Shown: positions 11,326 to 23,668 of the stretch, one piece after another | How positions within the stretch are numbered: the stretch's first letter is position 1 | Layout of the letters: each line of letters starts with the position of its first letter | NCBI GenBank assembly: GCA_028023455.1 | Contig: JAQFVV010000049.1 | Coordinates: forward strand, 6,786,855 to 6,850,854 | Direction: 5' to 3' | Source of the DNA: Epiperipatus broadwayi | Lineage: Eukaryota; Onychophora; Udeonychophora; Euonychophora; Peripatidae | Length of the DNA: 64,000 nucleotides | The notes under the pieces: generated by a model | Database searches by the model: none | What the model saw: only the letters and a program-made list of their open reading frames with translations | Told to the model about the DNA's origin: nothing | Program-made: the position numbers and the translations under genes

Positions 11326-12201
11326 AATTAGTACACTAATACATAGAGAGAGAGAGCAACAACATGTTTGATTGAGTGCATGCAGAATGGATACTCTATA
11401 TTAAAATAAAATAAAGATCAATTGGAGATAGTGTTCATACAGACAAATGTGTACATAAATTTACAAAATTAAAATTACAATATTTAAAAGTATTTTTAAA
11501 CCATTTGTTATGAAAATTTTGGTAGGAGTCCATAAAAAAATTGTACTGCACAGTAAAGATTTGTTAAATTATTTCTTTATAAAATATTAACCAAATTAAA
11601 TTTACAAACTACTGCACAAGTGTGGAGACTAACACAATAGTGACAGAGTCAGAGTAAAAGATTTCTGAACCTCTTATCAGCTGAATAAAATAAAATTTGG
11701 AAGAAAAAAAACTGTTCAATCAATTTACTAAAATTCCTGCTCTCAACCCTCCATTTAAGTTCTTGAACACATCATGATCTGCAGAGCAATTATCTCTAAG
11801 CTCACTTGTTGGCTTTATTATATATATAAATAAAATATTAGCAGCTTTACATCGCATACAAAAGCAGACTTCTCCAGTTCTTCTGAATAGAGAGACAATA
11901 ACAAAAATTACCAAATTAGGCTATTGCAATTTAAAGACAGGTTTTATGGGGTTTCTCTTTGTTTTGTTTTTATTTAAGAATATTAAGATAATCATTTACA
12001 TATTAATACATAGTTGGATTGGATATGATCTGCTTCCTGAAAACATTCTAATATTACTTCTAAATTCTCAACTACATAGATAAATTTAATTCAAATTCAA
12101 ACCCTAGGTCAATACCATAGTAGTGAGGTGTAATAAATATTTTAGCTATAAGGATCTTTATATATCTTATGTCTATAGCATACTAAAATATTTTTTTAGT
12201 T
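11326..12201. other. AT-rich stretch without a gene
   Basis: Flank of the LINE 5' end. It has a short (GA)n at 11,346-11,356 and an open frame at 11,914-11,720 (minus) without recognisable domains. Nothing else was seen. Confidence 0.4.
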
Positions 12202-12701
12202 CAAATGTGATATGAAAATAAGTAAATAATTCAGATTATATGTAACTGAACAGAAAGTAACTGAAGCTTCCCATGAGTTATATCATGGTTGCAACCCAAT
12301 CACAACCATCTATCAGCCCAGAAATCACACCAATCTCTCAGACCATAGACATTTTAAAAACATACACTTTGTCAAGCAATTCATATAGCTCATGTTACAT
12401 TTCAACTTCATATATACATTATTTCTAGAGGAACCCTATTTTTTTATATTTCACATATCTTTGATTATATGTTTCAGTAATCTGTGATAGAATTGTAATT
12501 AATAAAAAAAATAATGTTAGGGTTTCTCTAGAAATAATGTATATAAAGTTGAAATGTCACATGTGCTCCATGAATTACTTGACAAAGTGTATGTTTTTAA
12601 AGTATCTATGGTCTGAGAGATTTGTTTGACTTCTGGGGTGATGAATGTTTGTGACTGGGTTGCAAGCATGATAGTACTCATTGAAATGTGATATGAATAA
12701 G
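12202..12701. repeat. Foldback element with arms of about 180 bp
   Basis: Left arm 12,268-12,452 and right arm 12,512-12,690 are inverted copies with roughly 85% identity: 'ctttgtcaagcaattcat' / 'atgaattacttgacaaag', 'atctctcagaccatagac' / 'tctatggtctgagagatt', 'tggttgcaacccaatcacaa' / 'ttgtgactgggttgcaagca'. The spacer is about 60 bp. A near-identical direct repeat 'aaatgtgatatgaa...taag' lies at 12,203 and 12,684, which may be a long target-site duplication or part of the element. No ORF is present. A MITE-like non-autonomous element is likely. Confidence 0.75.
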
Positions 12702-15700
12702 CAATTAAAATCTTAATTCATTTAAAATCAAAATAATTTAAAATGCTGTTTCTACATTTTTATATCATTTTTATAACAATTATTATATAAGTGAATATAT
12801 ATATATAAACTAAATAAATATAGAAACCATACTATTTTCACTTATATATATATATATATGTTTTAAATTCATTTGCATAGATTTTTATTATATAGAAGTA
12901 GCCATCAACTAGTAATAGAATATAATACTATAAAAATAACCATAGATAGACTATAAACAGTGATTTATAATAATGATAATGTTCTACTAATAGAAAAAAC
13001 AGTTATATAAAATTGAAAAATAAAATAAAAGTCAGAAACTTTTCAGAATGTGTTTTTTAAATAATTCTTCCAAATAGGAGGAATTTTTCTTGTGTCATCA
13101 AATTTGTTGGTACAATTTGGCCTTTTGAGTATCTCGATGGCTTATCTGATTTTACATCGATAGACAGTAACACACCTGAATAGGATCCTAGTATTAGAGA
13201 AATCAATATTGTAACCTGAATCCATTGTATGGAATGAAAGTGCTGATGATTAAGACTGTTACTTAACTGCATTAGCATCCTCATCTCTTCTTGTATTGAT
13301 ATGGTAATTGCTCATATCTACATAAAAATATTCATAAACTCCAAGAGTCTCAACTGGGATTAAATTTTTAGGCTTCATTATAATGTTACAAATTGTTTGA
13401 TAAGTAGTATAAACTGTTTTTTATATTGTAGTATCTTAGAATACATCCAAATATTGTCTGCAATTTCTTTTAAATAAATAAATCACTACAAAAATACTAT
13501 TTTCAAAACGCAAAAAAGTAATATATAATAAATTATATGTGGGTGCAAAAAGTCATATATTTGGGATTCTTTGAAGAAAAAAGACTAAAAGAACACCAAT
13601 GACAATTGTGTAAAAAAGTGCTAAAATAATCATTCCAATAATGCCTGATTTCTTTGACCATGAAAAATATTGCAATTTTAGATTTACCTTTAGTCCAGAT
13701 CAAAGAAGAATATTAATCGAAGAAAGAAATCATAAAGAGAGAAAAAGTAAAGACTCAATTTTTAAAACCAATTTAAAGAGTGTATGATAAATAAACAATC
13801 TGTTAATAACAACATACACAATTCTTGAAAATCATGTGATGTCTGCTTTTTTTCATTTTCTACCTTATTTCAATTAATAATGATTACAGCATAGTCAAAA
13901 GTATTTCTGTTTAATATATATATAGTTATTATCTGCTGTTATTATAATTTAAAATTTACATATATATATAATCAAGATCTGGTCTGACCATTAAAATAAT
14001 CATCTAAAATAAATTTGATCAAATTGTGTTACTCCTTTTGTCACTAGTAACAAAACTGTTATAATGTATATAAAGTTATTGCAATATTGTGGTACAAAAA
14101 CATCATTAATGGATTAAAAATAAATTTAATATATAAATGAAATCAATAAATTTTAACCATTCATTGATAATGGCAGACGCATTCTATACTAACTGAAATG
14201 CTTATTGATATCGCATTCTATTCAGTGCACTTGGTATAGATAGTTTTTCCAATATTGATAGTCTTTTTTTATTTTGCTTTAAAAGAATATCTTTAAAGAT
14301 GACATAGACATTATAACAATCTGTCATTTGTATATATATAGTTTTTAAAAAATATTTAAAAGAATTCGGATAAAGGTAAGGTCAAAAGACTATGAAATAA
14401 AAACTACATTTACGTTACATTTTATATTTCTTTAAATAATGTAATTAATTAATTTTAATTATTAAATAAATAAATTGTTTTGATTTTTTAAAAAAAAATA
14501 TTTTCTTTTGGTAAACATAAATCCCTTTAATTAATTAAAAAGAAAAGAATATAGAAAGAGAGCTTTATAAAAATAAGTCATATAAAAATGTATTAAAGTA
14601 TTTGAAGAACGTAAAACAACTATGAAAAATATTATACACACATGCCAGATGAAGTTAAAAATATAGAGAATACACAGAGTTGCAGAGTTAATTTGAAAAC
14701 TTAATAAAATATCCTTGAAATAATATTGGAATTGTTATTTAAATAGCTACAATAACCCATCCTACACATTGAATGAACTGATATATAAAAACCATGGACA
14801 TTTGAAGAATTAAAAAGATTTGGACTAGTTGTTCATGCTGTCTAGTTACTCTTCAACATTATGGTTTGCCACGAATTAAATTGCTATATTGAGTAGAATC
14901 GTGATGCTTCATTATGTACTTAATTATAGCTATTATTTGCATTATAAAATGATTAATGTAATACAAAGATATAACTAATAAAAAATAGATATTAAATGCA
15001 AGGAAAATTTATAATGTGAATAAACTCTCTTAAATAGTCATTTGAATTTAACTAATATAGGTGTGTTTAGTTTAAATACTTTTTTCTTGAAAATCTTTAT
15101 ACATAAAGTACATTTATGAAATTGTCATATTTTTTATGTACAGATTAACTTATAATTTATTATATATAAAAAGTCATTTTATTAGATAAAGCATTTCACA
15201 GGTGTATTGTTTTCAAAAATAATGGTTTTTAGAAATTTGGAAACCTTTTGGTCTTATCTTAGTTAGAATGATTGCTAGTATTGTTATTCAAACACAGTAA
15301 TTACATTGTATGAATTTTGTAGTATATTTCTAGTAATTATAGATTGTTTGTTAATTAAGATTTATTGAATCTGAAAATGTTCTGTTTTATTATTGATTTA
15401 ATAAACTGCATAATATGTCTTATTGTTTGGATCTTTATGTTTACTTATGTATGTAGAAAGAAAATAAATAATAGTAAGAGTTTTGGTAGCTCTGTGCCTA
15501 TTTTGCTTTAATGAAGAAGTGAATGGTATTATCATTATATGTCATAATGATGACAGTATGATCATTGATTGTCATAGTGTACATCATAAGACAAATACAT
15601 ATCATTTGCCTTCTAATCATGATAATATAAATAAACAGTTAAATTATTATTCTCTTTCTATCTAATTCAGACTATTGAAATCAACATCTTTGTAATTTTG

Positions 15701-16330
15701 TAGGATTAATTCAGCATCATTGCATTTATGTATCCACTACCCATTAAAACAAAGTTGTATCCCTGTTATTATTTTGTCAATAATTACTCTCATTTACATA
15801 TAAAATAGAAAGCCAAAGTATAACTATTGATAATTTCCTCATTGTATCATCATCAGTAAATGATTTTTTCCCATAAATACATTAGTTATATAATATGTGT
15901 CTATATATTTTGATCACATTCTTTAATAAAAAACCTTATTTATTACATTTTTCTGCCAGCATGCACCTGATTCCCAACAGCATTGGTCATTAACTCATTT
16001 GATATGGATCTTTCAAATATAATAGATCAAAATGTTCTTATTTAATTAAAAAAATGTTCCTACTTTATATATTCCATGTCCAAAATTATTTGTGAGAGCT
16101 AGATACTAGCAGTATAATGCCCATCTGGAGAGCACTTATTAAGTAAAAGAATTAAAAATCAAAAAAAAAAAAAAACATTAACAAGGAATCCTTGATTAAA
16201 GAAATATGTGACACTAGTATAAAGAGTTATAAAACAAAATCATACAGAAATAAAATTGAATGCAGTTTTATAGATAAATGATCTTGAATATTTTCCACTG
16301 CAGTATTTTAGATTTTTCATTTTTTTTAAA
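12702..16330. other. AT-rich stretch without a clear gene
   Basis: Mostly low-complexity AT DNA with TA microsatellites (12,796, 12,845, 13,915, 13,958). Apart from the weak open frame at 13,057-13,284 listed separately, nothing was recognised. A 14-base poly-A is at 16,160. Confidence 0.4.
13057..13284 (-). CDS. Hypothetical open frame with signal-like N-terminus
   Basis: This 75-codon minus-strand frame stands out slightly from the neighbouring low-complexity frames. It has a hydrophobic stretch (residues about 21-43, IQVTILISLILGSYSGVLL) followed by a polar tail (DVKSDKPSRYSKGQIVPTN). I do not recognise it. There is no promoter or splice evidence, and the length is within reach of chance, so it may be part of an exon, a transposon remnant or nothing. 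Confidence 0.15.
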   Translation of the reverse strand: MRMLMQLSNSLNHQHFHSIQWIQVTILISLILGSYSGVLLSIDVKSDKPSRYSKGQIVPTNLMTQEKFLLFGRII

Positions 16331-16337
16331 GCATCTA

Positions 16338-17122
16338 CTTCCAACTGTTCACATAAAATCATATCTTGTTAGTCTCATCCATTATAACATTATGGCAATA
16401 ATTATTTTTACATTGTTTTTGCAACATATTAGTATTCACTGCAGCCTTTTAATCTTTTCTAAGTCATTCCATAATACCCTTATTAATTTTAAAGTCTTCT
16501 ATATTACTTATTATATGGATTATACATTTTCCCTTAATGTTTGCATTAAACTCAGACTCTTCTATTTCTATTATTTTCTTAAACTTTTTATCCCAGAATT
16601 TTTTCACTTTTTAAGATTTTTATCTCACTCTTTATTTATATCTGATAGGCATGAATGCTGCATCTAAGTCAACTTCATTTCAGATTTAGACATTCCCTTC
16701 TCAGAATACTAATAATTAGAAAATAAAAATATCAAAACCTCAAGCTACACTGCAAAATATGAATGTTGTAATCTGAGATGAATGATTCAGATGTTACAGT
16801 CATTTCTACACAATATAGCTCTAGAGTGGGACAAAAATCTTAATGTCTGAAGAAAATTTTAGGATAAAAATTTCAGAAAGAAAAAAGAAATGGAAAATTC
16901 CTGGTGTTGCTGCAAATACTAAGAAAATTCTAAAATTGATGTAATATGTAGTATAAAAATTCTTTAAAATTGATGAGACTATTAAGTAACAACCTAGAAA
17001 AAATAAGTACACTGTAATGAATACTAAAATTGCTTCAAAATACAATGGAAAAACAATTATCATGCCACATTGTTCATAGTATTATAAAAATGAAACTAGT
17101 GTGGGTCTGAATTTAGTTGGAG
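16338..17122. repeat. Large imperfect palindrome with arms of about 390 bp
   Basis: The reverse complement of 16,735-17,122 aligns with 16,338-16,700: 'aacattatggcaataatt' / 'aacaatgtggcatgataatt', 'ttagtattcactgcag' / 'ttagtattcattacag', 'ttaattttaaagtcttctat' / 'tcaattttaaagaatttttat', 'ttatcccagaattttt' / 'ttatcctaaaattttc', 'atttttatctcactct' / 'atttttgtcccactct'. Identity is perhaps 70-75%. The two hydrophobic open frames here (16,278-16,667 plus; 17,063-16,821 minus) are mirror versions of one another, so they come from the same duplicated sequence. What that sequence was is unknown. Confidence 0.7.
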
Positions 17123-19795
17123 ATCGTAAATAGATGTTAAAAAAATTTATAACATCACAATAGAAAATGGATAAAGAAAACAAATTGACATTAGATAAGA
17201 TATGTAATTTTATGTATAATTACCACACAATGCATCTTCTAATAATTTATATGAAATGTTGTCAGTTGTTATATGTGTTGGTGATATGCAAGAAGAAAAT
17301 ATTAGAGTATAAAGATGAATGTATGATGATGTAGTATAAGTAAATAAAGCAAATAATTTTGTAGGTACAAATTACACTAATGTTAATGCTGTAATGAGGA
17401 CTAAAAATACCTTAGGTATAAAATGTGTGAATAATAAAATGGGAGTGTGGTCTTCATAAATAAAAAGAAAAGTTGATACAGGACAAAGGATTGCTGATAT
17501 ATCAAAAATATAGGAGAACACTCAAAGAAGTGGCAATTTAAATTGTGATGGTTAAAGTTTTAAATTAATAAAAATTGCAAAAGAGACTAAAAGAAATATT
17601 AAAATTGTGGAAGTATTCGAAATGGATTCAAAGATAGTGAATGGGTGTAAAATGGAAGAAATATTTATAAATATATCATAAAAAATAGAGATTGTGGAAA
17701 AGTTGAAAATAAACAAGCTCTCTGTAATTCTAATAGTTATGTAATCAAAAAGAAATGTATCCTAGATAAAAAAAAGCTTTCATCTATTTGATGATCTTAA
17801 AATTATTAAAATCAATATTCTTGTTGGCAGTTTGAATAATCAATCATCACTATCATAATAAGCTTTCCAACTGCCAACTAAACCTATTCACTTATTTATT
17901 GGGTTAAAATGTGACTACTGATTTATTTAATCATCTGCTTATCATTTAGTGAATGGTTTTGCTCCAAATAATCTTTTAATCACTGATTGTTCATAATGTG
18001 ACATGTATTTTCACTACCTATTTTAACAAAAAACTCTATTTGATACTTACAATTGCCTAACATGCAACAAGTTCATCATTATCATCATAGATTAATAATG
18101 TCTTCAAATCAAAATATATCTTTTGCTTTTGAAGGATCTTCATGATATAATATTTTGTAGAGAGTAACTTTATAAAAATGTTATATGTATGTTTATAAAA
18201 GCATGTTTTCCTTGTTTATTTTATCTTAAAATCATCTATTGTAATTTGGAGTATTCATTGAAGAGTAGATGGTAGTAGAATAATCTACATATTCAACAGC
18301 TCTGATTAATCACAATAATTATTAGTGAGGTGTTTGAGATTATTTGTCCATAATCAACTTACATCTATGGTCTACAGTAAAAAAAAATGAATATTTGCTC
18401 TATAATGCAAAAAAGGTCAAGTGAGAAAATCACGTGATATTAGATTTATTTGCATATATATATAATTAATCATATAATTATATAAAAATAGTTTAAATGC
18501 AATTTGTATTAAAAATATTGAACATAAAAAAAAAACATGCCAATTAAATTTATTACAGATAAACAAAATTATGTTTTAGCTAATATGGTTTTATTTGTGC
18601 AACAGATAAACTGTGTCTATAATTGTTATGGGTCAGTAAAATGTTTAGTTTATCTAACATGTGGTATGAGTATCCAGTAAACCAGAGAGGTGCAATCTTT
18701 TTACATTTATGATGCTCATACTCAGACTAAAATTTTATATGATTCACATATAAGAATAGTAATAATAAAAGTTGATTTATCACATACAAATATATATATA
18801 TCTTTATATTATATTTCAGTTCATACAATTTAATATAAGATCTTTAAAAAACTGCATATTCACAAAAAGTGTATATTAATACTTGTTTCATAGTAGATTT
18901 ATTGATTTGTAGCAATTACAACTTTTTTAGCTTGTTTTAGAAAATGTGCACATTCAAAAATGTTAGGAGGTTACTAGAATGAAAACCAAAACTCTGAGAG
19001 AGAACAACAGAAATAAGAGAAATATAAACAAAATGCTGTTATGATGTGCTGTTTATATAAAATGGATTTGAAAATAAATAAAGAAGTATGTAAACACAAA
19101 ACTGATCAGACACACAATAATGAATTGAACAGTTTTCATCTTAATAGTGTTTAGCTTTTTCTTTTTTCAATAAAAAATATTAACAAACCTGAGAACTTTG
19201 CAAAATTTGCACAACCCTTCATCAAATTTTCTGTGACCCATTGAAGGCTGTAAACACACATCTACACAATTAACTACATCATTTTTAGTGACATTTTTGA
19301 ATATCAAAAGTCAGTTACCTAGAGTTCTTGATAGTTAAGCTATATAGTAAGTATTCATTAAAATTAAACTTAAAAAAAATTCATATAGCAGAATCATAGC
19401 TAACATATATAACATTTTAAAATGTTTTAGCAAGTTAATATTATTATTTGTCTTTTATGCTTATTACATTTTATTATGTTGCTTAACCTGACACATAACT
19501 AATGCTTTGCCAAAAATGTTTTATTTAACTTTTATTAATTATTGTTCAGACTTCTGATACCTTTAGCTTATCTGGAGTGCAAACTTGTTCATGAAAAAGA
19601 TGTATAATGAGACAGGTAGTCTGAGTTTATGAATTGGTAAGTAGTTGTGTGTTATAGTAAAATTGAGATAAGGGATACAGTGATAAATGAAAAAAAAAGA
19701 TTCAATTAGTTATTATTTTTGTTATTATATAAATTATAATAGATTTTCAGTTATGGACTAAAATTAAAATCTTTATTGGATCACATTGAATATTA
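17123..19795. other. AT-rich stretch without a gene
   Basis: 17,123-17,700 continues the A-rich strand beyond the palindrome and might belong to the same unknown element; no domain is readable. A small hairpin 'ttggcagttt' ... 'aactgccaa' lies at 17,823-17,878. A CACGTG box is at about 18,432. No gene was seen. Confidence 0.4.
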
Positions 19796-19799
19796 CTAA

Positions 19800-21000
19800 A
19801 GTTTTTGTTTAAATTGCTGACATTTCGATGAAATAATATTCATGTTTGTCAAGACTAAGGATGCAATGAAAAATTATTTTGTCTCAATTAATAATGGAAT
19901 TGTAATTGTGTGGTAATTAAAGAATGTTCATATTATATATATTAGATAGTTGACAATTCTTAATAGGAGGTAGATCAATATTTCTTTCTTCAATTTTACA
20001 ATTAGCTTTATTATTAAAATTGACTTTAGAAGAAGAAAGAGATTACATAACTGGCTTCCATAAATCTGAAATAGACTGCATTTTATCTCACTTATTTAAA
20101 CTGTTTAGCCATTTTAAAATTTTAATAGACTATTTCATTAAATCATAATTTCCCAAAATTTCTAATATTTTAATATTATCAAAGTCAAGGGTGTGACCAT
20201 TAAAATAGCTGATGTAGCTTGTGATTGAAAGGATTTTAATGCTCTCTAATTCTGACATCAATACAGCTACCTCACTGACCAATATAGCTTATTGGGTACT
20301 GTGAATAGAAAATTTTATACACACCTTAGTGATATAAAGCTACTCAGTCTTTTAGGCTTATGGAAAAATCAAGTTTTTTTGCTAATGGAAAAGTAGTCTT
20401 AATGATAAAATTAGACAGTCATCTGCTAATTTTATCAGTAACTCCCTTAATATAAGATAAAAACAACTCTACGACTGGTTGAAGAATTTTCAAATTCATC
20501 ACCTGTTCTTTTCATAGTATCAATGCTATAAAAAGTCTTACATATAATATTTTTACTGTAACCATTAGAGAATAGAATATTTTAGTGATATTCATGAGCA
20601 AGGTAATTTTTATTAAACAAACTATATGCTTTCACCAATATTTTTTTTACCATTGGAAATATATGAACAGAGTGATGACAAAAAACAAAATTTAGATATC
20701 TGTTTTGTAGACATGGCTCTTTTATAAACAGATATTGAAAAAGAGTCAACAGAATTTGTATCAATTAAAACATCTAGAAATGAAAGAGTTTTATTTTCAA
20801 GTTTCATAGTCTTAATGATAGAATGTCATTTAATATGAAAAACAAGAACAGCATTTAAAACATCAATACCACAAGATAATATAACAAATGTATAATTCAT
20901 ATAATTGAGCCAAATGAAAGGTCTCTTTCTGCATAAAATATATGCCTAAATAATTCTATAATCTATAGCTCTACAAATTATGCATTATGTATCAATTCTA
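19800..21000 (-). pseudogene. Penelope-like element, RT C-terminus plus GIY-YIG (family A)
   Basis: Minus-strand order from 20,960 down. PFIWLNYMNYTFVI is the RT motif C region, with the usual YxDD altered to YMNY. Then come ENKTLSFLDVLIDTNSVDSF and SISVYKRAMSTKQISKF (20,807-20,690), the classic PLE block FLDVLI...SVYRKP. ILFSNGYSKNI, LSYIKGVTDKISR (the LPYIKGV block) and GVYKIFYSQYPISYIGQ with RIREH (GIY-YIG, about 20,340-20,240) follow. The element closes with the terminal motif at 19,820-19,860. Several frameshifts, the lost YxDD and lost Cys residues make it inactive. Nothing certain of the RT is readable above 21.0 kb, so the copy is 5'-truncated. Confidence 0.85.
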
Positions 21001-23186
21001 TGGTCTCTGATTGCTGAAGTTGCACTAAATCTTTAAATTGTTTTCAGAGGTTTCACAATACACCCACACATTCCATGCTATTTGTCCCAACAATGAGTAA
21101 ATCTGAACGATCTTTAAATCTTATAAATCCAGGAATGACTTGCATCTGGATGATAATGATAGTGATGAATATTTCCTATTTAGATTAAATAATATAAATT
21201 TATAATTTTGAGTTAATCATTATCAGTTTTATCTTGAAGCACAGCAAAACAGATTTATACATCAAAACTCCCAAGCTATACTTAGGGAGTTAAAATAACA
21301 AACTTCATCAAATAACAAACTTATCAATGACCAACATACTAAATATCAACATGAACATATGAAATTCAATATAGTAATCACTTTGTTTAAATTGGTTTGT
21401 AGATGCTAAGAAAGAATCTAAAAAATAAATTATTAGTTTTTGCAATTGTCAAATAATCACTTTCACCAATTGTATTTCTCAAAAGAAGATTGCTTTTGTG
21501 ATAAATTATTTTATCTTAATCAGAAGATTATTGTTTTAATTATACATTATAAGTGCAAATAATGAAATGATTTATCTCAAATTCATAAAGATTTAGTAGG
21601 AATTATAAGTGTGGTATCTTGAGTGCCATAAAATCCCTTATCCACTCATTATATTGAATATTATCCTGGTATATACTTTTTTTCAAAATTAAAAGTTTTT
21701 CATGTATTTATTTTAAGTAAAATATTGTTTTAAATTTAATATGATTATTGTCGTTTAGGTAGCCGTTATCTTATGAATAAGAATGTCTCCCCACATTATT
21801 ACTAGGATTTCATTCATTGCCTAATAATCCTTAAATGAAAAGAAAAAAGGAAATTTTAGTATTTATAAAATTTTAATTACAAAACCCTGAGATTTTATTT
21901 ACAGAAATGACTATTAAAGAAATTGTTTTGCAAAAGAAAATTAATTTTAAGAAATAAGATAGCACAAATATAAGAAAATGTATTGTTATTTATCAAAAGA
22001 GAGAAATGCCGATCTGATCATGACAATAAGATGCTGATGATGGTTATTAGAAGTGTTATAATATGAAAAAGTGTTAGCAAAAAGAGGATAACCATTCTAT
22101 AATATATGCTTCCAATATTAAGAGCCTCCCTGTAATTTGTAAGAGTGAGTTGAGAGTTCTTTTAAATTTGCTAAATGTTGTATAGTATACTTACAATATT
22201 TATTAATTTCTATTATTACTTTTATAACTTTTTTTATTGTAGCATATAACATTTAGTAATCCCTCTGAGCTTAGTCCATAGTGTTATTATTTTGATCAAT
22301 ATATTTTTTTATGTTATAACATAGAGATTAATCTGACATCATTTGCAATGGTAGTTTAGTATATGAAAGTGAGGTATTTACACAAGGATGATTATGAATA
22401 CTTGATTTGGATCTGGATAAAACTTTATTAATTATTTTTTTAAATAGCTGATTTCTAAGTAAGTTTAAAATTTTTAAGTAGATACATTATTATTAGCATA
22501 GCTGACCATTCAATTATTGATTAATTAATAACTATATACTGATCTATACCTAAAAAACAAAATAAAAAATAAAAATCATTAGCAATCATTATTCAGGATT
22601 TAATTAATCTAATACTGTCTTTGTTATTGTTATTCTTTGTATAATGAGGGGGGTGGTGGTGATCGAAAATCTTTGCTTGCAGATGTCCATTTAAAGTCTA
22701 TTTTATCTTTCCACATTTTATTTACAAAAGTTAAGATTTATAGTGTAATAGATAATAAATCTACTTCAATACTAATAATTGGCAGTTTGAAATAAGAAAA
22801 ATTTTACAAATATTCTCAATAACAGAATATTAGCAAATTATTGATTATTAAATTAGGATTCTGGACAAAAAGATAAAATAAATAAAAAAAACTATTAAAT
22901 ACACATGGTAAGATCTTTCCTTTGACTATTGTTTTATAGATTGTTCCGAGAGAAGCTTTGACTACTCTAGGCTATTTAAAAGTGTTTAGCTTTCATATGC
23001 ATTTATGTGTCAGTATAGTAAGATATTGTTTTTGTCTAATATTATTATCAAACAACTAGAAGACCAATGTCTCAAATTAATATAACTTCTGTTATTACTC
23101 CAACAAACTTTATTTTATGTATCAATCTTACATATGATTTCTTTCATGGTTTTACTTAGGATTCAGTTTAAGATTTTAACTGGGTG
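21001..23186. other. AT-rich stretch without a recognised gene
   Basis: 21.0-21.6 kb could hold further decayed PLE sequence, but no motif is convincing. A hairpin 'aactcccaagctatacttagggagtt' spans about 21,268-21,293. A G-rich patch with (GGT)n is at 22,649-22,662. Nothing else was seen. Confidence 0.4.
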
Positions 23187-23668
23187 CTGATTTAGTTTGC
23201 ACTCATGGCCATTTTGAAATCTAAAGACCAGCCAAAACTACGGCTGACACATCTAACCAATAAATGATATAAATATTGAATAAAAGTACTTTAAATTTAT
23301 ATTTTAGAAATTATAAGCTAGTAAAAATTATATGCTTTATTTCATATGGGCATAAGGTATATTATATGCTTGGTTTGATCAGACTTCTGCATCTTTTGGA
23401 TGATCCTTTGGATTGGCCAAACCATCCTTCCACCTCCCTGCATATTCCTGTGCTTTGCACCATTGTATTTCAAATATTTTATGAAGGTAAATTTTAAAAA
23501 AAAATCCCTAATATAATAAAGCACATTATTCTCACTAACTTATAATTTCTAAAATATGAATTTAAAGTACTTTTATTCAATATTTATGTCATTTAACAGT
23601 TGGATGTGTCAGTGGTGTTTTTGGCTGGTCTTTAGATTTCAAAATGGCTGTGAGCCAAACTAAATCAG
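23187..23668. repeat. Foldback MITE-like element, about 137-bp inverted arms
   Basis: Left arm 23,187-23,323 and right arm 23,531-23,668 are inverted copies with roughly 90% identity: 'ctgatttagtttg' / 'caaactaaatcag', 'gccattttgaaatctaaaga' / 'tctttagatttcaaaatggc', 'gaccagccaaaa' / 'ttttggctggtc', 'aaaagtactttaaat' / 'atttaaagtactttt'. The central spacer of about 207 bp is less AT-rich. An open frame that spans it (23,276-23,497) has no known domain. This is the best-preserved foldback in the window. Target-site duplications were not resolved. Confidence 0.85.

Noticed and set aside
16278-16667. 129-codon plus-strand open frame, the longest but one in the first half
   Set aside because: Very F/I/L/Y rich, mirrored by the minus-strand frame at 17,063-16,821 because both lie in the arms of one palindrome; no domain.
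16821-17700. Possible nuclear copy of mitochondrial DNA
   Set aside because: Hydrophobic translation suggested a mitochondrial subunit, but no conserved mitochondrial block could be matched and stops remain under alternative codes.
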